A DNA stretch of 64,000 nucleotides from positions 1 through 64,000 of the forward strand of contig NZ_JBFNXK010000012.1 of NCBI RefSeq assembly GCF_046054165.1, in the 5' to 3' direction. How positions within the stretch are numbered: position 1 is the first letter of the stretch; every line of letters starts with the position of its first letter. The position numbers and the translations under genes are program-made. Positions 1 to 9,199 of this stretch are shown here, piece after piece. The stretch comes from Celerinatantimonas sp046054165 (GTDB lineage: Bacteria; Pseudomonadota; Gammaproteobacteria; Enterobacterales; Celerinatantimonadaceae). The notes beneath the pieces are model-generated. The model was not told the origin of the DNA, did no database searches, and saw only the letters and a list, made by a program, of their open reading frames with translations.

Positions 1-347
<347 letters not shown>

Positions 348-458
348 CAAATCATGCTCATCGAATTCTGTTATTGACAGTGTTAGTCACTGCAGAATTG
401 ATGATTTAAAATTTTTACAAATCATCTCTGCGAGTGCCCACACAGATTGCTTGATATC

Positions 459-469
459 TTGTTAAAGAA
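459..469 (-). promoter_or_regulatory. boxA-like antitermination element in rrn leader
   Basis: The reverse strand reads TTCTTTAACAA about 110 nt upstream of the 16S 5' end, matching the rrn boxA core (TGCTCTTTAACAA in E. coli) that recruits NusB/S10 for antitermination. The sequence after it (ATCAAGCAATCTGTGTGGGC) is the leader typical of gammaproteobacterial 16S precursors. Recognised by similarity only. Confidence 0.7.
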
Positions 470-636
470 CGTTGCTTCGCGGCTCAGTTGCCGTTGAAGC
501 GGATGCGAATCTTACGCATCGGATGAAAACATGTCAACGATTATTTTCGTTTTTGTTTTCGCACCGTTAGGCGTGAAGCCTTGTGGTGACTGAGTTGGTG
601 ACCGTTTGAGGCGGTGTGCCGTGTCAGTGGTGGTGC

Positions 637-664
637 ATTATAGGGACCCCATTTTTTTGCGCAA
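637..664 (-). promoter_or_regulatory. rrn P1-type promoter
   Basis: On the reverse strand a -35 TTGCGC (664-659) and a perfect -10 TATAAT (642-637) are separated by 16 bp. The context CCCTATAATGCACCACC closely resembles E. coli rrnB P1 (CCCTATAATGCGCCACC), including the GC-rich discriminator. Directly upstream lie long A-tracts (T-runs at about 665-695 on the + strand) that would act as an UP element. Predicted start near 630, giving a leader of about 280 nt. Confidence 0.85.
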
Positions 665-787
665 CCTTTTTTTTCCCTTTTTTTGGGTTTTTTATCTATG
701 TGGGCATTTTATGGTCAATTACAGCACATCTTCGGCCTTATACGTCTAATAAAACATCAAGTTGTGCCATTCGAAATGGCTACAAGG

Positions 788-1315
788 CTATCGGAATAGT
801 TGTTTGAGTTCCAAAGCAAACGTATCTACTTTATTCCAATCCGTGAATTCAATATCGACTGATGTATCGATACTTCCCCCGGTGATTTTCATAATGAGCT
901 GAATGAGTTTGGTCTGCCACCAGTTATAACGAGAATATTGCAATGCTCCGGCAAACATCCGCCGAATGCTGGGTTGCCAATGATGCTTCTTCGCCAAATG
1001 GATCATATACACACTTCGCTCAGGATCATCTTTACCGGGTTTGCGGGCCGTTAGACAAACCCCGACAAACGCTGAAGGAATACTCTGTAATCGATCTTCA
1101 AATCGTCGAATATATCGGTGCAGCGCTGGACGGAATACGCCATAACGGATCGAAGCAACCAATAAAATTTTATCTTCGGCCGTAGCTTCCAGCCACTGTT
1201 CCGGATGGTCCAGACAAAACCACTTAATTGGTTCTCCTGAAAGCTGTTTAGCAATATGCTGCGCTATTTTATAGGACTGACCTTCACAACTGGAATAACC
1301 AATTAATATCGACAT
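788..1315 (-). CDS. hemG: Menaquinone-dependent protoporphyrinogen IX dehydrogenase HemG
   Basis: This 175-residue protein is a long-chain flavodoxin-like enzyme that oxidises protoporphyrinogen IX to protoporphyrin IX, the penultimate step of haem synthesis, passing electrons to menaquinone or ubiquinone. The N-terminal MSILIGYSSCEGQSYKIA is a flavodoxin FMN-phosphate loop. The central segment VASIRYGVFRPALHRYI and the C-terminal half match the HemG family, and the length equals that of E. coli HemG (181). The ATG at 1315 has GAGG six bases upstream. It sits just upstream of the rrn operon on the same strand, the conserved hemG-rrs order. In E. coli trkH would come next; here a metallo-beta-lactamase gene does. 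Confidence 0.93.
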   Translation of the reverse strand: MSILIGYSSCEGQSYKIAQHIAKQLSGEPIKWFCLDHPEQWLEATAEDKILLVASIRYGVFRPALHRYIRRFEDRLQSIPSAFVGVCLTARKPGKDDPERSVYMIHLAKKHHWQPSIRRMFAGALQYSRYNWWQTKLIQLIMKITGGSIDTSVDIEFTDWNKVDTFALELKQLFR

Positions 1316-1343
1316 ACTATCCTCTGCCTACGTTTATTCACAC

Positions 1344-2423
1344 TTATATAGTATGAGCCATAGGCATCGGATTCCACCATTGTTGAATAGGTAAAGGCTT
1401 ACCGATTTCATAACGCTGACCGAATTCTGGTGCAATCATAGTTACACCACGCTTTTGGCTAGCCGCCAGCGTATCTTTTAATGGCGCGTACCACGCGTGA
1501 TCAGAAAGCTGGAAGGTACTGTTATGCACGGGTAATAACACTTTCGCTCTTAAATCGAGGCTCGCTTGTACCACTTGCTTGGGAAACATATGAATAACAG
1601 GCCAATTATGACTATATTGACCGTCTTCAAGCAGCGCCACATCAAATGGACCATACTGATCCCCTATTTTTTTGAAACCATGAAAATATCCGGAATCACC
1701 ACTATAGTAGAGACGGTGTTGTTGCCCTTTAATCACCCATCCCCCCCAAAGGGTTTTGTTTTGATCAAACATACTCCGACCCGAGAAATGCTGTGCCGGA
1801 GTAAAAACAAACGTGGTGGTACCGATCTGGGTACTCTGCCACCATTTAAAACGATGCACTTTATCTTTGGGAACACCCCAGCCTAGTAAAATTTGGTCGA
1901 TTTTCTCAGGAACCAAAAATTGCCCTACTTTCGGGATCAATGCTTTGACTGAAGCTTCATCCAAGTGATCATAATGACTGTGGCTAATCAATACGACATC
2001 GATAGGAGGCAGATCCTTAATCTGTATCGGAACAGGATGAAACCGTTTAGGACCAACCCACTGCATAGGAGAGGCACGTTCACTAAACATCGGATCCGTT
2101 AATATCCACTGCGAACCAAGTTTCATCAGTACGGTTGAATGGCCTAACCGATAGACGACATCTTGGGTTTCATTGACCAATTGCTGATGAGTGATGGGGA
2201 TCACCGGAATCGGCTTAGTTGGGACACCTTCTTTATTGTCCGACGTGAGCATATTCCAAAACCCTTTCACAAAAGTACCAAAACCAGGGCGATAAGGAAC
2301 TTCAGTATTTGAATATCGCTGATTCTCGGTCGTGGTCTGAGTTTCTGCAGCACACCCTGCCAGCAACAGCGTCCACAAACAAAGTCCGGAGATAATAACA
2401 GGAGTTAAACGACGTAAATGCAT
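1344..2423 (-). CDS. Metallo-beta-lactamase-fold hydrolase, putative lipoprotein (NAPE-PLD/RomA-like)
   Basis: A 359-residue protein with an N-terminal signal ending in a lipobox (LLLAGC, Cys about 24), so probably an envelope lipoprotein. The metal-binding HxHxDH motif (SHSHYDHLD, around residue 148) and later Asp and His ligands place it in the metallo-beta-lactamase superfamily. The segment HSTVLMKLGSQWILTDPMFS followed by a WVGPKRFHP region is typical of the N-acyl-phosphatidylethanolamine phospholipase D/RomA-like branch. The substrate is unknown. A TetR-family gene starts 116 bp away on the opposite strand and is its likely regulator. It occupies the slot of trkH between yigZ and hemG in enterobacteria. 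Confidence 0.8.
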   Translation of the reverse strand: MHLRRLTPVIISGLCLWTLLLAGCAAETQTTTENQRYSNTEVPYRPGFGTFVKGFWNMLTSDNKEGVPTKPIPVIPITHQQLVNETQDVVYRLGHSTVLMKLGSQWILTDPMFSERASPMQWVGPKRFHPVPIQIKDLPPIDVVLISHSHYDHLDEASVKALIPKVGQFLVPEKIDQILLGWGVPKDKVHRFKWWQSTQIGTTTFVFTPAQHFSGRSMFDQNKTLWGGWVIKGQQHRLYYSGDSGYFHGFKKIGDQYGPFDVALLEDGQYSHNWPVIHMFPKQVVQASLDLRAKVLLPVHNSTFQLSDHAWYAPLKDTLAASQKRGVTMIAPEFGQRYEIGKPLPIQQWWNPMPMAHTI

Positions 2424-2539
2424 AGTTTCGGATCTTGGCTGATAAGTAAACTAAACCGTGTAGTTTATCGAGTCCTTAGAAAAAGTAAACTGACTCATAT
2501 ACAATCATGGTGAACTCAAAGTAACTGAACGAATAAATA

Positions 2540-3151
2540 ATGGCAAAAACACGGAGTGAGCAAAAACGGAAGGCTATTCTACACGCAGCCTTATCCGCCT
2601 TTCGGGAAGATGGTGCTCAGCAAACTAGTATGGATAAAATTGCCGAGTTGGCCAATGTATCCAAACGGACTATTTACAATCACTTTCCCTCGAAGGAAGC
2701 CCTGATAGCCTCCTTATTAGCCGAATTATGGCAAAACATAGCGCATCTGGTCGTTCCGGAACAATTAGCTTCTTTAGATTGGAATGAACAACTGGAGCAA
2801 CTGCTATACAGTGAAATTGAGCTATTATCATCCCCTGAATACATCGATTTAGCGCGTGTCGTTATGGGACATTATCTGTTTCGTCCCCAAGATTTGGCCG
2901 AGATTTCACAACAAAAGCTAGCCCAACAAACCCAACTATCGATTTGGTTAGAGGAACAAGTCAACCAACAGACATTGATGATCACGAATGTTGAAGAAGC
3001 AACAGCACAGTTACACAGTTTGGTCAAAGGACAATGCTTCTGGCCACAAATATTGGGTTTCAAACCGATGTTAACTGCTTGCCAAAAAAACACACTGGCC
3101 CAAAAAACAGCTGCATTCTTTCTCAATAATTATCGTCGTCATTTGCCTTGA
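2540..3151 (+). CDS. TetR/AcrR-family transcriptional regulator
   Basis: 203 residues. The N-terminal helix-turn-helix spans roughly residues 10-55 (TSMDKIAELANVSKRTIYNH followed by FPSKEAL), the TetR signature. The C-terminal two thirds form a helical ligand-binding/dimerisation domain resembling the AcrR C-terminal type. It is divergent from the metallo-beta-lactamase lipoprotein with a 116-bp shared control region, so local repression of that gene and itself is the simplest inference. The ligand is unknown. Confidence 0.88.
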   Translation: MAKTRSEQKRKAILHAALSAFREDGAQQTSMDKIAELANVSKRTIYNHFPSKEALIASLLAELWQNIAHLVVPEQLASLDWNEQLEQLLYSEIELLSSPEYIDLARVVMGHYLFRPQDLAEISQQKLAQQTQLSIWLEEQVNQQTLMITNVEEATAQLHSLVKGQCFWPQILGFKPMLTACQKNTLAQKTAAFFLNNYRRHLP

Positions 3152-3201
3152 TTTGCATCTTGGATGCATCCCCATTGATCATGCCTATCGGATGCTCAGC
3201 G

Positions 3202-3843
3202 TTAATCTTCCACCTGAATAAACTCAACCTTCCCACTACAGGCATTGGTGAGCTGGCTTTTAAACAGGGATAAATGCTGAGCAGGCATCATTAACGTCAT
3301 CATGACCTGATGACTATACTGTACATCCGTCTGCTCAGCCTGATATTGCTTTGCCAACTGAGATACGATGCCAATATGATTAAAGTCAAAAGTAAAGGTA
3401 ATCGGCTTTAAAGGGATATACGGGGTTCTTTCTACAAGTTCCAAAGCCTGTCCGACACTGCTACCGTAAGCCCTAACCAAGCCTCCAGTACCTAATTTAA
3501 TGCCTCCGAAATATCGGATTACAACGGCACAAATATACCCTAATCCACTTCCCTGTAACTGAGCCAATATCGGTTTGCCCGCCGTACCACTCGGCTCACC
3601 GTCATCGCTGAACCCCAAAACCTGCGTATCATCCGGCGCTCCGGCAATAAAAGCCCAGCAATGATGACGAGCATCTGGATATTGCTGTTTCATCTGTTCA
3701 ATCCACTGAGAAGCCTGTTCTCTATCAGCAACATAACCAAGCTGAGTGATAAACCGACTTTTTTTCAGTGTTTGCTCACAAGAAACTGAAGCCACAGGAA
3801 TTTCAAACGCACCAGACATAAAGCGCTCACTTATACGACTCAA
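3202..3843 (-). CDS. yigZ: IMPACT/YigZ-family protein
   Basis: 213 residues. It matches E. coli YigZ closely: KKSRFIT near residue 28, PDARHHCWAFIAGAPDD around 56-72, then GFSDDGEPSGTAGKPILAQL and YFGGIKLGTGGLVRAYG. This is the IMPACT N-terminal domain (UPF0029), followed by the DUF1949 C-terminal domain. Function is not firmly known; relatives act in translation-linked regulation. The first start is a TTG with AGAGGT close upstream; an ATG eight codons later (3819) is the alternative and better matches the family length. It lies 64 bp downstream of the PepQ-like gene on the same strand, as in the enterobacterial pepQ-yigZ operon. Confidence 0.9.
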   Translation of the reverse strand: MSRISERFMSGAFEIPVASVSCEQTLKKSRFITQLGYVADREQASQWIEQMKQQYPDARHHCWAFIAGAPDDTQVLGFSDDGEPSGTAGKPILAQLQGSGLGYICAVVIRYFGGIKLGTGGLVRAYGSSVGQALELVERTPYIPLKPITFTFDFNHIGIVSQLAKQYQAEQTDVQYSHQVMMTLMMPAQHLSLFKSQLTNACSGKVEFIQVED

Positions 3844-3907
3844 AACCTCTTCTTAACGAGATTATACGTTAATCAGCCCACATCTCGGTAGTGACGCGCT
3901 TCAATCG

Positions 3908-5149
3908 CTACTGGGTTAGAGAATGAATCGTGGATTCCGTCACCAGAAAAGTATCCGCCCGGATCATCCCCCCGTATTCACATAACAGCGAGAACTGATT
4001 CCAATGAATCACATCCGGCTGGATATCGATATAACGGGATAGCCGTTTTGGATCGAGAGAAAAACTAACGGTCACCGAAAAGGCATGTCCGGGACTTATG
4101 ACATCACCAGTCATTGAAGTTTCCCCCAAAGCGGCCTCATGTAATCCTAACCCGACAAATTGAATAACAGGTTCAATCAGGAGCTGATCCACAATTTCTA
4201 ATTTCAGACATTGCCGAACCGAACATAGTACGAGTTCATTCTCTACCAGTAGACTAGCCAACCCTCGACGGAACTGTTGGTATAGTTCGTCATAGCGTTG
4301 TTGCAATTGCACCTGTCCGATCACCGATTCAAACATCGCCTCAAAATCCACCAGCAATTCAGAATAGTGATCACGTCGGTAAGCATAACAGCGTCCAATC
4401 CGCACCTGATAATCATGCCACGAACAACTCGCAGTCAAAGCAAACGAACGCCGGGTTTGCTCCGCTAAACACCCATCATGAGCGAAAATTCGACCGCCAT
4501 GAGTCACCTGCTGATTAAAGGCCAACCGAGCAGGCTCCAGTAATTCGCTCTGACCAATACTTTTTAAATATCCAAGATAGATATCTAACGCTGATGCTCC
4601 CTGATAAAAACGTTCCCTAACTTGCAACATTGCTTTACCAGCTAGCTGTCCGGCCTGCTGCAAACAATACTGTTCATAGCCAGTTTTAATCGCTCGTTGC
4701 TGATAAAAATAATGTAGTACCGCTTCAGGATTTATTTCTTCAAATCCTAATGCTTTTGCGACATCGGGATGAGGCCCAATGTAAATGGCGGTTTCAACAT
4801 CCGTCAACCAATCCTCCACCTGATGAGAATGATCCAGTAAATGAACATCGAACAAAGACCACCATGAACACTCCGACCAATGAGGATTAAAAGCATCCGC
4901 AGGGATTAACAATGTGGGAGAACCACAGCCATCGGTTAATAGCCAAGCATTTTCAACACTCGCAGCTGAAATCCACTGTGAAAAAAAGGGGCTGGCCCGA
5001 AAAGGTAATGGCTGATCGGCAAGCAATTGGTGTAAACTATACCCAGCATGGAACGCCAGTCGTTGTGAGGAAGTGACACTTAGAAGATCTCGGCAACGCT
5101 GCTGTAAAATTATCAGATGCATTGCATAGTGTTGATCATTAGACGCCAT
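3908..5149 (-). CDS. PepQ (Xaa-Pro dipeptidase)-like protein, predicted inactive
   Basis: A 413-residue protein that aligns over its whole length with E. coli PepQ: N-terminal domain with FRASPFFSQWISAA and NAWLLTDG, IYIGP, then KTGYEQYCLQQAGQLAGKAM. It lies in pepQ's usual place upstream of yigZ. All five metal ligands of the pita-bread fold appear lost. The two Asp positions (LLDAG and AADLTRT in E. coli) read ALTAS and QVRIGRC. The His motif GIGH reads GLGL, the first Glu (TIEPG) reads TVSFS, and the last Glu (RIED) reads IRAD. The frame is open and intact, so this looks like a pseudoenzyme rather than a decayed gene. The assignment of lost ligands is by eye from a remembered E. coli sequence. 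Confidence 0.78.
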   Translation of the reverse strand: MASNDQHYAMHLIILQQRCRDLLSVTSSQRLAFHAGYSLHQLLADQPLPFRASPFFSQWISAASVENAWLLTDGCGSPTLLIPADAFNPHWSECSWWSLFDVHLLDHSHQVEDWLTDVETAIYIGPHPDVAKALGFEEINPEAVLHYFYQQRAIKTGYEQYCLQQAGQLAGKAMLQVRERFYQGASALDIYLGYLKSIGQSELLEPARLAFNQQVTHGGRIFAHDGCLAEQTRRSFALTASCSWHDYQVRIGRCYAYRRDHYSELLVDFEAMFESVIGQVQLQQRYDELYQQFRRGLASLLVENELVLCSVRQCLKLEIVDQLLIEPVIQFVGLGLHEAALGETSMTGDVISPGHAFSVTVSFSLDPKRLSRYIDIQPDVIHWNQFSLLCEYGGMIRADTFLVTESTIHSLTQ

Positions 5150-5377
5150 CGCTAACTCCTATCACTTGCCGAAAGACTATCATTCATTTAAGTTATAGTC
5201 TTCACTATGACTAACATAGTGCAACATGATAAATAATTCATTTTTATCGATCATATAGCGGCCTGTTGTCCGGTCGGACGTCGTATGTATTACAAAACCT
5301 TTGACCCACGTAACCGTAATAATGTTGACCAACATGTTACACTGGTAAACTAGTAACTCATTAATTGTGCTTAGATT

Positions 5378-6094
5378 ATGACGCAACAAAAACAAATCCT
5401 TGTTGTAGATGACGATCAAGAAATCCTCAGCTTATTACAACAATACCTTACGAAATCAGGTTATTCGGTTTCGATAGCTAGTGAAGGCCAAGAGATGTTG
5501 CTCTATCTTGAAGAGCACCAACCGGATCTCATCATCCTCGATGTGATGTTACCCGGAGATGATGGCTTTACACTCTGCCGGAAAGTACGTCAGCAATCGA
5601 ATGTGCCGATTATTATGTTAACGGCGAACTCCGATGAAATGGACCGGGTGATCGGTTTGGAACTAGGCGCCGATGATTATATCGGGAAACCATTCAGTCC
5701 ACGGGAACTACTGGCCCGGGTCAAAGCATTGTTGCGTCGTTCTGAAGTGACTGCACAAGCGATGATGCCCACTCGCTATATCCGCTTTAACCAATGGCGA
5801 CTGGATATGCAAACGCAATGTTTACTCAATGATAACGGAGAACAGCTTGAGTTATCCGGAAGTGATTACCGATTACTGCAATTATTTCTACAACATCCGA
5901 ATGAAATCCTGAATCGGGATATGATCAGTGATGCAACTCGTGGACGGGAAAGCTTGCCAATGGAACGCGGTATCGATGTCCAGATTAGTCGACTACGGCA
6001 ACGACTTGGGGATAACGGCAAAAGTCGCCGGATTATCAAAACTATTCGAGGCAGCGGCTATACGCTAGTCGCCCAAGTCAATCATGAACGCTAG
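5378..6094 (+). CDS. OmpR/PhoB-family response regulator
   Basis: 238 residues. Receiver domain at residues 5-120 with the acidic pair DD near 11-12, phospho-acceptor Asp55 (LIILDVMLPGDDG) and Lys104 (GKPFSPREL). The C-terminal winged helix spans about 135-235 (LSGSDYRLLQLFLQHPNEIL, then the GSGY end motif). Its stop overlaps the start of the histidine kinase by 11 bp, so the two are translationally coupled. With the sugar-binding protein downstream it resembles the GltR/GtrS glucose-responsive systems of pseudomonads, but the inducer is not shown by the sequence. Confidence 0.93.
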   Translation: MTQQKQILVVDDDQEILSLLQQYLTKSGYSVSIASEGQEMLLYLEEHQPDLIILDVMLPGDDGFTLCRKVRQQSNVPIIMLTANSDEMDRVIGLELGADDYIGKPFSPRELLARVKALLRRSEVTAQAMMPTRYIRFNQWRLDMQTQCLLNDNGEQLELSGSDYRLLQLFLQHPNEILNRDMISDATRGRESLPMERGIDVQISRLRQRLGDNGKSRRIIKTIRGSGYTLVAQVNHER

Positions 6095-7523
6095 CGATTT
6101 TTTCTCACGGCTCCGGCCTCAATCGCTCCTTTCCAGAATGCTGCTCCTGTTGTTTTTATCCTTAGCTCTGGCACAAGGGATCGGGGGCTTGTTCTGGTCC
6201 TATCGTTTTCAGCAAACGGAAGACGAGGGACTCAAAGCGGCCTCGAACAATCTGGCGATGAGTCTGGCCTCTACCGTTAAATTTTTTGAATCACTCCCTC
6301 TTGAATATCGCCATATTGTTTTAAATCAGCTGCGAAATATGGGGGGAACCCGATTTTTTGTCTCTCTGAACCGAGAAAAAATAGATATGACGCCAGTGAC
6401 CTCCAGCCGACGCAAACAGTTGGTTTTAGATGAGGTCAACCAGATCCTGCGCCAACAGCTCAAACGCCACGATCAGATCTACACCAATTTTTCGACAGCC
6501 CAGACCTTAAAAGTATTTAATAATCATACCTTAATGACGGATCTTCCCCGTTCTTGGGCACACTACACATTGACACTGGATCCTCTGGCTCCTCCGATCC
6601 TAGTCACGCAAATTGAAATCCATCCGGATGAGTGGATCTATCTGGCCGCGCTATTACCAGCCCCATATATGACACTCAATGATCCCAGCATCTCTTTGCG
6701 GCAGATCGTCAATTTAATCCTGACCACGTTCTTTCTGAGCCTGTTTACTTACTTTTTTCTGCACCGTGAAACCCGGCCACTGGATAAACTGGCGACAGCA
6801 GCCTCCCAACTGGCCTTGAATTTATATCAACCGCCTTTAAAAGAAGAAGGAAGTATTGAACTGGTTCGAGCGACCCGTGCCTTTAATGCCATGCAGGAAA
6901 AACTCAAACGCTATATCGAAGATCGGGAACAATTATTCCGTTCCATTTCCCATGATTTGAAAACCCCAATCACTCGTTTGCGATTAAGGGCTGAATTACT
7001 AGAAGATGAGCAACTGATTACTAAATTTAATCATGATCTGGATGAACTGGAGATCATGGCGAAAGGAGCTCTACAAACAGTTAAAGAAACAGATATTCAT
7101 GAAAATGTTCAAAATATCAATATGATGGACCTTATTGATCTCATCTGCGAAGGCTATCCTGGGAAAGTGACCGTTCAGGGCAGCCCTCAGCAACATTACC
7201 GAGGCAAACCCCTAGCGATCAAACGCTGTCTCGGCAATATCATCGAAAACGGGGTGAAATATGGTGACCACGTAGAGATTTCGATCGTGGATACAGAACC
7301 GGTACTCTATTTATATTTTTCCGATCAAGGTCCGGGGATCCCAGAGCATTTACAACAAAATATCTTTGCGCCCTATGTGCGCCTGAACCATAACACGCAT
7401 GGTCATGGTTTAGGTTTAGGGATCGCCAGAAATATTGCCCATGCACATGGTGGAGACATTACGCTAGCCAATCGTCCGGAAGGGGGACTTAAGGTAACAC
7501 TTCAGCTACCTCACATAAGCTAA
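6084..7523 (+). CDS. EnvZ-type sensor histidine kinase
   Basis: 479 residues. Membrane segments at about 15-40 and 206-226 frame a periplasmic sensor domain of roughly 165 residues. A HAMP region follows (about 227-280), then the phospho-acceptor His290 in FRSISHDLKTPITRLRLRAE. The ATPase domain carries the N box (NIIENGVKYGD), G1 (DQGPGIP) and G2 (GHGLGLGIA). It overlaps the upstream response-regulator gene and is its cognate kinase. The periplasmic domain has no motif I recognise. The solute-binding protein gene 84 bp downstream suggests a periplasmic sugar or binding-protein signal. Confidence 0.92.
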   Translation: MNASDFFSRLRPQSLLSRMLLLLFLSLALAQGIGGLFWSYRFQQTEDEGLKAASNNLAMSLASTVKFFESLPLEYRHIVLNQLRNMGGTRFFVSLNREKIDMTPVTSSRRKQLVLDEVNQILRQQLKRHDQIYTNFSTAQTLKVFNNHTLMTDLPRSWAHYTLTLDPLAPPILVTQIEIHPDEWIYLAALLPAPYMTLNDPSISLRQIVNLILTTFFLSLFTYFFLHRETRPLDKLATAASQLALNLYQPPLKEEGSIELVRATRAFNAMQEKLKRYIEDREQLFRSISHDLKTPITRLRLRAELLEDEQLITKFNHDLDELEIMAKGALQTVKETDIHENVQNINMMDLIDLICEGYPGKVTVQGSPQQHYRGKPLAIKRCLGNIIENGVKYGDHVEISIVDTEPVLYLYFSDQGPGIPEHLQQNIFAPYVRLNHNTHGHGLGLGIARNIAHAHGGDITLANRPEGGLKVTLQLPHIS

Positions 7524-7606
7524 TCCAGTATTGACGAAGAATATCACGAGCTGGAAATAAGCTTTCGTTATCTGTAGGCACCCCCCAATTCTAAAAAGAG
7601 GCTGTT

Positions 7607-8875
7607 ATGATTAACTTAAGATTATCCAGTATATGCTGCTATCTCACAGGCTGGCTTTGGTTGTTCAGCCTACCCGGCTGGGCCGATAACGGAGAAGTTG
7701 AAGTCCTTCACTGGTGGACATCAACCGGAGAAACCAATGCCGTCCATGTTTTGCAACAGCAAGTAGAGCAACAAGGTGTTCATTGGAAAAATTTTGCAGT
7801 GATCGGCGGAGGGGGCGAAAGTGCGATGAATGTCCTTGAAGCCCGGGTAATTTCCGGCAATCCTCCAACCGCGGCCCAGCTCAAAAGCTCAGAGATACGA
7901 GACTGGGCTGCCCTTGGTTTTTTGAATAACTTGGATCCCATTGCGAAAACCCAACACTGGGATCAATTATTGCCCCCAACGATTGCCAACTTACTGAAAT
8001 ATCAGGGGCACTATGTGGCGGTTCCAGCCAATATCCATCGCGAAAACTGGCTTTGGGTCAATACTCATATTTTCAAAGCGGCAGGGGCTAAAATTCCCAC
8101 AACTTGGGATGAATTTTTTACCGCTGCACAAAAAATCAAGGCGGCAGGCTATCCGGTACTGGTCAATGGCAATCAGGACTGGCAAAACACAACGATTTTT
8201 GAATCCATTGCCCTTGGTATTTTAGGGGGTAAAGATTATATCCGCGCCTTCGTCCAGCATGATGCCACCGTTCTAACCAGCGATAAGATGTTGAAGGTAT
8301 TTGAAATTTTTCAGAAGGTCCATCAATTTGTTGAACTCCCACCCCAAAGTGATGACTGGAATCAAGCCACCAACTTAGTGATTCATGACAAAGCGGCTAT
8401 GCAAATTATGGGCGATTGGGCCAAAAGTGAATTCTTTATTGCTGGCAAACAACTGGATCAGGATTTTGATTGTGTTCCTGTCCCCGAAACACAACATGCC
8501 TTCCTGTTTGATACCGATAGTTTTTCTATGTTTCATCTGGACAATAAAGCCAACCAAAAAGCCCAGAAAATTCTGACCCGGACCATCATGGATCCTGAAT
8601 TTCAAAAACGCTTCAATCTGGCCAAAGGTTCTATTCCGATCCGAAATGACATTCCACTGGATGCATTTGACCGCTGTGCCGTTGCTTCCAGACGCGCGTT
8701 CAACCAAGCTCGCAAAACAGGTCAGTTAGCCCCGAGTATCGCACATGGAATGGCTACAACCATGCCAGAACAAAAAGCCTTATTCGATGTGGTCAATCAT
8801 TTTTTCAACACACCGAATGCCGATCCTAAACAGGCCATATTACGGCTCAACCGGGCAACTCAGGCCGCACAATAA
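7607..8875 (+). CDS. Extracellular sugar-binding protein (ABC family 1), orphan
   Basis: 422 residues with a signal peptide (MINLRLSSICCYLTGWLWLF, cleavage probably after GWA, about residue 26). The mature start VLHWWTSTGE is typical of family 1 solute-binding proteins, and the segment around VIGGGGESAMNVLEARV resembles the glucose-binding GtsA/GltB group of Pseudomonas. No permease or ATPase gene follows: the next gene is a small one on the opposite strand. It follows a two-component pair on the same strand, so it may serve as a periplasmic sensor subunit or pair with a transporter encoded elsewhere. Confidence 0.85.
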   Translation: MINLRLSSICCYLTGWLWLFSLPGWADNGEVEVLHWWTSTGETNAVHVLQQQVEQQGVHWKNFAVIGGGGESAMNVLEARVISGNPPTAAQLKSSEIRDWAALGFLNNLDPIAKTQHWDQLLPPTIANLLKYQGHYVAVPANIHRENWLWVNTHIFKAAGAKIPTTWDEFFTAAQKIKAAGYPVLVNGNQDWQNTTIFESIALGILGGKDYIRAFVQHDATVLTSDKMLKVFEIFQKVHQFVELPPQSDDWNQATNLVIHDKAAMQIMGDWAKSEFFIAGKQLDQDFDCVPVPETQHAFLFDTDSFSMFHLDNKANQKAQKILTRTIMDPEFQKRFNLAKGSIPIRNDIPLDAFDRCAVASRRAFNQARKTGQLAPSIAHGMATTMPEQKALFDVVNHFFNTPNADPKQAILRLNRATQAAQ

Positions 8876-8885
8876 CGTCGAACGA

Positions 8886-9062
8886 TCAAGGCAATGGGGG
8901 CTGCTTGGGGGGGGTCACTAAGACCTCTATTGCCATGCCGATAACCGAACAGGCCAGCACCAGCCAACCTTGCCACCAATCCAGATAAGACCAGTGAAAA
9001 ACCAAGGCCAACACGGTTACAAAATCAATGAACAAATAAGTGGCAAGTCGAGGTACCATCAT
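8886..9062 (-). CDS. Small membrane protein, function unknown
   Basis: A 58-residue product with two hydrophobic stretches (about residues 8-26 and 32-50) rich in Trp, and a proline-rich tail (TPPKQPPLP). The start chosen is the first of two tandem ATGs at 9062 because AAGGAGA lies five bases upstream; a longer frame to 9110 has no such site. It is convergent with the sugar-binding protein, only 10 bp from its end. I recognise no family. Confidence 0.55.
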   Translation of the reverse strand: MMVPRLATYLFIDFVTVLALVFHWSYLDWWQGWLVLACSVIGMAIEVLVTPPKQPPLP

Positions 9063-9199
9063 TGCTCTCCTTCTGTAGCTGTGCTTTTTGAGTATAGTTA
9101 GCCACCACATAACAATACGCTAACCATTACTTTTTTTACTGAAGAAAAACGAAAAATGAGTACAATGTTGCCTTTGACTGCAATTAATCGATCAATATC

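Noticed and set aside
5180..5419. 79-residue reverse frame before the response regulator
   Set aside because: It overlaps the response-regulator start, has no ribosome site and no protein-like composition.
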